This document shows positions 7,473 to 11,471 of a stretch of DNA of 11,471 bases, piece by piece (within the stretch, counting starts at the first letter, position 1; each line of letters begins with the position of its first letter). Both the position numbers and the translations under genes were made by a program. The notes below the pieces were generated by a model, which had not been told where the DNA came from, made no database searches, and saw nothing but the letters and a program-made list of their open reading frames with translations. The DNA is from CAZJQD01 sp964548165 [NCBI: uncultured bacterium] (GTDB lineage: Bacteria > UBA8481): assembly GCA_964548165.1 (NCBI GenBank), contig CAZJQD010000003.1:106720-118190 (forward strand), written 5' to 3'.

Positions 7473-7901
7473 TTAGTCGCGGGACGGGCGCGAATCGCGC
7501 TCGCCACGGTCATACCCGCCACGCTCGCCGCGGTCGCCGCGATCGCGGCCGTACCCGCCGCGCTCACCGCGCTCGTATCCGCCACGCTCCCGTTCACCGG
7601 AGCCGACGTAAGGCATGAGCGCCATGGTGCGGGCGCGACGGATCACGACGGAGAGCTCGCGGTGGTGCTTGGCGCACGTTCCCGCGATACGGCGGGGAAC
7701 CAGCTTGCCGCGGTCCGAGAGGTAACGCTTGAGGCGATCAACGGCCTTGTAGTCGATGATCGGATTCTTGTCCTTGCAGAAGGGGCAGACCTTCTTGCGA
7801 CGACGCTTGCCGGCCGCGAGCGGCGACTTGCGGGCGCCACCGGGGCCGGATCCGGAACGCGAGCCCGAAGGGCCCGTCGGCATGTCTATCTCAGTGCTCA
7901 T
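7473..7901 (-). CDS. rpsR: 30S ribosomal protein S18 with RGGY-repeat C-terminal tail
   Basis: S18 (bS18) dimerises with S6 and binds the central domain of 16S rRNA on the 30S platform. At 142 residues it is far longer than the usual 75-95. The conserved core runs from about 34 to 98 ([17 protein letters not shown], then [24 protein letters not shown]). Cys39, Cys42 and Cys76 with adjacent His79/His80 suggest the zinc-binding form of S18, as opposed to the zinc-free paralogue. The first 33 residues are a Gly/Ser/basic lead. Residues 101-142 form a tail rich in Arg, Gly, Glu/Asp and Tyr, with RGGY at 106-109, 114-117 and 127-130. AAGGAG (7912-7917) supports the start. The reading frame of the tail is uninterrupted and ends only 15 bp before rplI, so the tail is probably real. 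Confidence 0.95.
   Translation of the reverse strand: MSTEIDMPTGPSGSRSGSGPGGARKSPLAAGKRRRKKVCPFCKDKNPIIDYKAVDRLKRYLSDRGKLVPRRIAGTCAKHHRELSVVIRRARTMALMPYVGSGERERGGYERGERGGYGRDRGDRGERGGYDRGERDSRPSRD
7476..7601 (-). repeat. Repeat-encoded RGGY/ERG tail of S18
   Basis: This DNA encodes S18 residues 101-142 and consists of imperfect repeats of a unit encoding roughly GERGGY(D/E/G)RG. Arginine (12) is nearly balanced by Glu/Asp (11), so the tail is a mixed-charge, probably disordered segment. Synonymous differences between the repeat copies suggest it has been kept under protein-level selection and is not a very recent slippage product. Confidence 0.7.
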
Positions 7902-7948
7902 GGTTCAAATTCTCCTTGAATGGTCGAGGGTCAGGGTGGTCAACGGGA

Positions 7949-8371
7949 CTAGAACGGGATGTCTTCATCGTCGCCGGAGGCGGCGGCCGGAACATCCTCG
8001 TCCGTGTGGGGCGGCGCGTCGGAACCCGCGGCGGCGCCACGGGGCTTCTCGAGGAAGCGGACCGTGTTGGCCCGGACCTCGTAGGCCGTGCGCTTCTCGC
8101 CGGTCTGGGTCTCCCACTTGCGCTGGGTGAGTCGGCCCTCGACGAGGACGCGCTGGCCCTTGACGAGATACTGGGCGCAGGTGTCCGCCATCTTGCCGAA
8201 GACAGCGACGTCCACAAAGGTCGTCTCTTCCTTCGTGTCGCCGGCCTTCGTCTTGAAGGTGTGCGAAGAGGCGACGCTCAGGGAGGTCACCGAGTCGCCG
8301 GACGGGAGGGTCCGCTTCTCGGGAGCGCGGGTGAGGCGCCCCAGGACGATGAGCTGGTTGAAATCGCTCAT
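7949..8371 (-). CDS. ssb: Single-stranded DNA-binding protein
   Basis: SSB coats single-stranded DNA during replication and repair and recruits partners through its C-terminal tip. The 140-residue protein has an OB-fold at about 1-110 (FNQLIVLGRLTRAPEKR, TFVDVAVFGKMADTCAQYLVKGQRVLVEGRL) and a short Ala/Gly/Asp-rich linker ending in the acidic tip DDEDIPF, the partner-docking motif. The ATG overlaps the rpsF stop codon by 4 bp (TCAT on the plus strand at 8368-8371), so translation is probably coupled to rpsF. The rpsR gene follows after 47 bp. Confidence 0.97.
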   Translation of the reverse strand: MSDFNQLIVLGRLTRAPEKRTLPSGDSVTSLSVASSHTFKTKAGDTKEETTFVDVAVFGKMADTCAQYLVKGQRVLVEGRLTQRKWETQTGEKRTAYEVRANTVRFLEKPRGAAAGSDAPPHTDEDVPAAASGDDEDIPF

Positions 8372-8796
8372 GCGCGCACCGCGCGGGTCGTGAGGTAGCG
8401 CATGACCTGCTCGTGGTGGCCGAGGTCGCGCTCGATCTCGCGGATGGAGGCGGGCGGAGCGGTGAAGATGAAGTTGATGTAGATGCCCTCGGACTGCTTC
8501 TTGATCTTGTAGGCGAGCGGACGGCGGCCGATGACGTTGGCGTCGTTCACCGTGGCGCCGGCGGCGGTGAAGATGCCCTTGAGCTCCTTGATGAAGGCCT
8601 GGAGAGGCTCGCCCTCGAAACGGGCGTAGACGATGGTCAGGGTCTCGTAAGCCTCGCTCCCCTCGGGAACGGGGATCACGACGACGGGAGGCGGTTCCGG
8701 CGCGGCGGCGGGAGCAGCGGCCACCTCGGGCACGGCAACCGGCGCGGGCACAGGCTCGGCGCCACCAGCGGTGGCGTCGACGGACAGATCGGACAT
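8368..8796 (-). CDS. rpsF: 30S ribosomal protein S6 with Ala/Pro-rich N-terminal extension
   Basis: S6 (bS6) pairs with S18 on the 30S platform. The S6 fold occupies about residues 47-142 (AYETLTIVYARFEGEPL at the first strand, GRRPLAYKIKKQSEGIYINFIF centrally, and VMRYLTTRAVRA at the end). Family members normally begin almost at the first strand, so the 46-residue lead rich in Ala, Pro, Val and Glu is unusual. The start is well supported: GAGGAGGT at 8801-8808 is only four bases from the ATG at 8796, while the internal GTG option has no such site. It is the first gene of the rpsF-ssb-rpsR-rplI operon, with a structured leader upstream. Confidence 0.95.
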   Translation of the reverse strand: MSDLSVDATAGGAEPVPAPVAVPEVAAAPAAAPEPPPVVVIPVPEGSEAYETLTIVYARFEGEPLQAFIKELKGIFTAAGATVNDANVIGRRPLAYKIKKQSEGIYINFIFTAPPASIREIERDLGHHEQVMRYLTTRAVRA

Positions 8797-8800
8797 GTGA

Positions 8801-8808
8801 ACCTCCTC
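8801..8808 (-). promoter_or_regulatory. Strong Shine-Dalgarno site fixing the rpsF start
   Basis: The minus strand reads GAGGAGGT four bases before the ATG at 8796. It shows that translation begins before the low-complexity segment of S6, so the N-terminal extension is part of the protein. Confidence 0.85.
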
Positions 8809-8810
8809 GG

Positions 8811-8883
8811 ATCCCCCGCGTTCAGCGGGAGAGCCCCGGCTCGAGGCCGGAGCGAAAGTGCGCCGCCCCCGACAGCCGGGCGC
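8811..8883 (-). promoter_or_regulatory. Structured rpsF leader, possible S6:S18 autoregulatory RNA
   Basis: Three potential hairpins lie in the untranslated leader: CCCGC/GCGGG (8815-8819 with 8825-8829), CCGGC/GCCGG (8836-8840 with 8846-8850) and GCGCC/GGCGC (8860-8864 with 8879-8883). rpsF leaders in many bacteria carry an S6:S18-binding motif that represses the operon, so a similar role is possible. The region is very GC-rich, so chance stems are expected, and I did not match the published motif in detail. Confidence 0.35.
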
Positions 8884-8930
8884 AGCGTTGGTCTGCCTGG
8901 GGCGAAAATGAGCCCGGACAGCGACAGGGC

Positions 8931-8959
8931 ATCATACGAGAGCAGACACCCGGGGAAAA
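8931..8959 (-). promoter_or_regulatory. Candidate promoter of the rpsF operon
   Basis: On the minus strand TATGAT (8931-8936, five of six matches to the -10 box) follows TTTTCC (8954-8959, weak -35 match) with a 17-bp spacer. Transcription would start near 8924, giving a leader of about 127 nt before rpsF. It is divergent from the membrane-protein gene. Confidence 0.5.
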
Positions 8960-9006
8960 GCGGGAAATGTTGCCGGGAAGGCGCCTGCCCCCCTATGGTC
9001 TATGCC

Positions 9007-10053
9007 ATGCCCCTCGCCTCCGGAATCCTCGCTTTGCTCGTCGGATTCCTCTTCCCCTGGAGAATGGGCATCGAGCTTGCCGGTCGAACGACCTGGCTGA
9101 GCGCGGCGGATGCCGCACTCGCGCTCGCGCTGGCGATCCTCACCGTCCTGGCGCCCCGACGGATGCTGGTCCGCCTCGTTCGGACAGCAAAGCACGACAT
9201 CGCCCTGCCCCTGGCCATCCTCTTCGGGCTGGCCGCTTATCACGCCCTGGCGACGCCGGCCGCCACCGGCGGCGGCCCCGTGCCCGCTCTTGCAACCGCG
9301 TGGGCGATCGTGGCGGGGGTGGCCTTGTGCCACGTCGATCGCGTCGCGCTCCTCGGTGGCCTGAGGGTGGGCACCTGGTCCAGCGGCCTCCTGGCGCTTC
9401 TCTTTCTGAGCACGCACCCCGATCTCGTTCTCGAACACAATTACTTTGCCGGGCTGGCAGGCGCCAAGAACACGTTCGCCTTCTTTGTCGCGGTCTCGAC
9501 CCTTGCCGCCGCGGAGGCGGCCCTGCGGCGACGCGATCATGGGCGTGTGCTGGCGGCGCTTGAGATAGGTGCTGGCTTCGCCCTGCTGGCGCTCGCCAAT
9601 GCCCGCGCTGCCATTCTCGCCCTGGGCGTCGCCCTTCTCGTCCTTCCGGGGGCAGGGCGGCCGCTGCTTCTCGTGCGCGGCCTTCTGGCGATCGCCGCGA
9701 CCGTGTTCGCGGCCGGGGCGGCGGTGCCCCAGGACCGCATCCATTTCGCCTGGTCCATCCTCGCCCACGCGGATGGGATTCCTTTCCTCGGGATGGGACC
9801 CGGGTTCGGCTACGGGCTGGATACGCCTCTCAAGATGCTGCTCGAACTGGGCCCCGTGGGCCTCGCCGCGCTGTCGGTGCTGGCGCTCTCGTCCCTACGC
9901 CGCGGCGGGCTGTCTCCATGGTTCGTCTTGATCGGCGTCTTCGCCCTGGCCCACGACCTGGCCCGCTGGCCGCTCTTCTGGATGCTGCTAGTCGATTGTC
10001 GAAACGGCGTGGTCTGCGATATCGTGAGCGAACCATCCAGGAGGGGAGCATGA
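9007..10053 (+). CDS. Polytopic membrane protein resembling O-antigen ligase/polymerase (WaaL/Wzy superfamily)
   Basis: This is a very hydrophobic protein of 348 residues with about nine or ten predicted membrane segments. Weak family cues are AGAKNTFAFFVAVSTL (cf. the GxxxxKN segment of WaaL-like proteins), LANARAAILALGVALLVL (cf. the SR-containing helix), and GMGPGFGYG followed by LLELGPVGLAAL (cf. GxGxG..HNxxLxxxxExGxxG). The His of the HN motif that is important in WaaL ligases is not present at that place (DTPLKMLLELG), so it may be a divergent or non-ligase member. The start is uncertain: ATG at 9007 or the in-frame ATG at 8995; neither has a convincing Shine-Dalgarno. A TTGCCG-18 bp-TATGGT match at 8970-8999 would start transcription right at the 9007 ATG. 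The stop overlaps the DUF4256 start. It is shorter than typical WaaL and the last 15 residues look atypical. Function is not established. Confidence 0.6.
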   Translation: MPLASGILALLVGFLFPWRMGIELAGRTTWLSAADAALALALAILTVLAPRRMLVRLVRTAKHDIALPLAILFGLAAYHALATPAATGGGPVPALATAWAIVAGVALCHVDRVALLGGLRVGTWSSGLLALLFLSTHPDLVLEHNYFAGLAGAKNTFAFFVAVSTLAAAEAALRRRDHGRVLAALEIGAGFALLALANARAAILALGVALLVLPGAGRPLLLVRGLLAIAATVFAAGAAVPQDRIHFAWSILAHADGIPFLGMGPGFGYGLDTPLKMLLELGPVGLAALSVLALSSLRRGGLSPWFVLIGVFALAHDLARWPLFWMLLVDCRNGVVCDIVSEPSRRGA

Positions 10054-10625
10054 CGAATACGAGGAATGTTAAGCGGGAGCTGACCCAGACCCAGCGCGGC
10101 GCGATCGTCGCGACGTTGAAGTCCCGATTCGAGCGGAACGCGTCCCGCCACAAGGGCATCGATTGGACGAAAGTGCTCGCGAGACTGGAAGCCAGCCCGC
10201 GGAAGCTGTGGTCACTCAACGAGATGGAGCAGACGGGCGGGGAGCCGGACGTGGTCGGGCACGACAAGCGAACGGGCGAGTTCCTGTTCGTCGACTGCTC
10301 CGCAGAGACGCCCAAGGATCGCCGTAGCGTCTGCTACGACCCCGCGTCGCTGGCGTCTCGAAAGGAGCACAAGCCAAGGACGAGCGCTCTCGGGATGGCC
10401 GAAGCGATGGGCATCGAGGTCCTGGACGAGGAGCAGTACCGCATGCTGCAGGGTCTCGGTGCGTTCGACCAGAAGACCTCGAGCTGGATCCTGACACCTC
10501 CCGCGATTCGAAGCCTCGGCGGAGCCCTCTTCTGCGACCGCCGCTACGGCCAGGTCTTCACCTACCACAACGGCGCGGAGTCGTATTACTCCTCTCGCGC
10601 GTTTCGAGGACTACTGAGAGTCTGA
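10050..10625 (+). CDS. DUF4256 family protein
   Basis: The 191-residue soluble protein matches the pattern I recall for DUF4256: HKGIDWTKVLARLEASPRKLWSLNEME early on, then TGGEPDVVGHDKRTGE, VDCSAETPKDRRSVCYD, ASRKEHKPR, MAEAMGIEVLDEEQYR and a C-terminus with SLGGALFCDRRYGQVFTYHNGAESYYSSRAFRG split over the last 40 residues. Conserved Cys, His and Arg positions suggest an enzyme or ligand-binding protein, but no function is established. The ATG at 10050 overlaps the upstream stop as ATGA, and AGGAGGGG at 10039-10046 is a strong Shine-Dalgarno, which fixes this start although the frame is open further upstream. A weak internal promoter (TTGTCG-18 bp-TATCGT, about 9996-10025) could allow independent expression. 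It converges with the slipin gene. Confidence 0.85.
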   Translation: MTNTRNVKRELTQTQRGAIVATLKSRFERNASRHKGIDWTKVLARLEASPRKLWSLNEMEQTGGEPDVVGHDKRTGEFLFVDCSAETPKDRRSVCYDPASLASRKEHKPRTSALGMAEAMGIEVLDEEQYRMLQGLGAFDQKTSSWILTPPAIRSLGGALFCDRRYGQVFTYHNGAESYYSSRAFRGLLRV

Positions 10626-10643
10626 GCAGGGCGGCCGCGATCA

Positions 10644-10764
10644 GGGAATCAGGCTTACACATCTACACACCCATGCGCCCGAAAAACCACAGCTAGTTAG
10701 CGGCTGTATTTAGTGCCGTTGCATTCCCATCCTGCAATTGTGTCCATGTGTAAGCCTGACACCC
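10644..10764. mobile_element. 121-bp palindromic element with 19-bp imperfect terminal inverted repeats (MITE/REP-like)
   Basis: The left end (10644-10662) reads GGGAATCAGGCTTACACAT. The reverse complement of the right end (10746-10764) reads GGGTGTCAGGCTTACACAT, identical except for two bases; 14 bp in a row match perfectly. Inside are smaller palindromes: GCTAGTTAGC at 10692-10701 within a CAGC/GCTG stem (10690-10706), and TTGCA/TGCAA (10719-10723 with 10733-10737). It is visibly more AT-rich than the neighbouring genes, carries no coding region, and fills the gap between two convergent genes, ending exactly at the slipin stop codon. It may also act as a two-way transcription barrier. I saw no second copy in the window. 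Confidence 0.6.
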
Positions 10765-11471
10765 CTACTTCTTGTTCCCCAACATGGTGGCCAGGGTGTC
10801 GATGGGGACGGGGAAGAGAATGGTGTTGGATTTACCGGAGGAGATCTCCACCAAGGTCTGGAGGTATCTTAGCTGCAGCGCGGACTCGGTGGAGTCGATG
10901 ACGTTGGCGGCGGCGGCGAGCTGGGCCGATGCCTGGAACTCGCCGTCGGCGGCGATGATCTTGGCGCGCTTCTCGCGCTCGGCCTCGGCCTGCTTGGACA
11001 TCACGCGGCGCATCTCTTCCGGGAGCTCGATGTCCTTGATCTCGACGGTGGAGACCTTGACGCCCCAGGAGACCGTCTTCTCGTCGATGATCTTCTGGAC
11101 GGCGGCACTGATCTTGTCGCGCTCGGCGAGGATTTCATCCAGCTCGTGTTGACCCAGGACGTTACGGAGCGTGGTCTGCGCGTAGAGGCTCGAGGCGACG
11201 AAGTGATTGGCGACCTTGATGACGGCCGCGACAGGATCCATGACGTTGAAGTAGACGACGGCGTTGACGCGGATCGTGACGTTATCGCGCGTGATGACTT
11301 CCTGGGCCGGGATGTCGAGGGTCACGGTACGGAGGTCGACCTTGATCATGCGGTCAACGAACGGGATCAGGAACCTGAGACCAGCCGTCTTCGTGTCGGC
11401 GATGCGGCCGAGCCGGAAGACGACGCCGCGCTCGTACTCCGCGCGCCACGTCCATCGGCATCACCGAGGAC
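10765..11471 (-). CDS. Slipin / SPFH (stomatin-prohibitin) membrane protein, 5' end cut and apparently frameshifted
   Basis: Slipins form membrane-anchored oligomeric scaffolds and are often encoded next to an NfeD protein. The long frame gives YERGVVFRLGR at about 11405-11437, then FLIPFVDR, IKVDLRTVTLDIPAQEVITR, the SPFH core YFNVMDPVAAVIKV, LRNVLGQHELDEILAERD, and a charged Ala/Glu-rich helical segment (MSKQAEAEREKRAKIIAADG) ending in LATMLGNKK. Upstream of about 11440 this frame runs into a TGA at 11461-11463. The next frame reads SSVMPMDVAR and, joined to EYERGVVFRLGR, restores the expected slipin N-terminus. That points to one extra base near 11439-11440. The first in-frame ATG (11349) would lack part of the SPFH domain and the membrane anchor, so it is not a likely true start. 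The start codon and anchor lie beyond the right edge. Confidence 0.88.

Noticed and set aside
6951-7919. Plus-strand open frame opposite rplI and rpsR
   Set aside because: Antisense to two certain ribosomal protein genes; openness is explained by base composition and by the repeat-encoded S18 tail.
8413-9006. Upstream extension of the membrane-protein frame through the rpsF region
   Set aside because: The frame is open but runs antisense to rpsF and its leader, and the translation changes abruptly from charged low-complexity to membrane protein near 9007.

Overview
This window looks like a GC-rich (roughly two-thirds G+C) bacterial chromosome carrying mostly housekeeping genes. The gene order rpsF-ssb-rpsR-rplI, then dnaB-rarA-murI, is typical of bacterial chromosomes. 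The ribosomal proteins carry unusual low-complexity tails. I cannot place the organism from the sequence alone; a poorly cultured, high-GC lineage (for example a deltaproteobacterium-like, Acidobacteria-like or candidate-phylum bacterium) would fit, but this is inference.

Layout, left to right. At 1-1470 (minus, cut by the left edge) lies a CoA-disulfide-reductase-type flavoprotein whose C-terminus enters a rhodanese domain. At 1559-3055 (minus) lies a sigma-54-dependent activator with a PAS sensor domain. The 88-bp gap between them holds a near-consensus -24/-12 sigma-54 promoter (1484-1499) facing the reductase, so the pair may form a local redox/sulfur-responsive switch. Next, all on minus, come murI (3069-3950), rarA (4002-5345) and dnaB (5349-6716), closely packed and probably co-transcribed from the gap at 6717-7004. 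That gap also holds the terminator of the ribosomal operon.

The rpsF-ssb-rpsR-rplI operon (8796 down to 7005, minus) has a candidate promoter at 8931-8959, a leader of about 125 nt with several potential hairpins, a 4-bp overlap between rpsF and ssb, good Shine-Dalgarno sites and a clean intrinsic terminator. S6 has an Ala/Pro-rich N-terminal extension and S18 a C-terminal RGGY-repeat tail; these two proteins are neighbours in the 30S platform.

Divergent from rpsF, on plus, is a two-gene unit: a polytopic membrane protein resembling the O-antigen ligase/polymerase superfamily (9007-10053), translationally coupled by an ATGA overlap to a DUF4256 protein (10050-10625). It converges with a slipin/SPFH membrane-scaffold gene (minus, 10765 to the right edge) that seems to carry a 1-base frameshift near its start. 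Between the two sits a 121-bp, more AT-rich palindromic element with 19-bp imperfect terminal inverted repeats, a likely MITE or REP-like insertion.

I saw no tRNA, rRNA, CRISPR array, complete insertion sequence or phage gene. The most noteworthy items are the sigma-54 activator/promoter/reductase module, the matched S6 and S18 tails, and the palindromic element.
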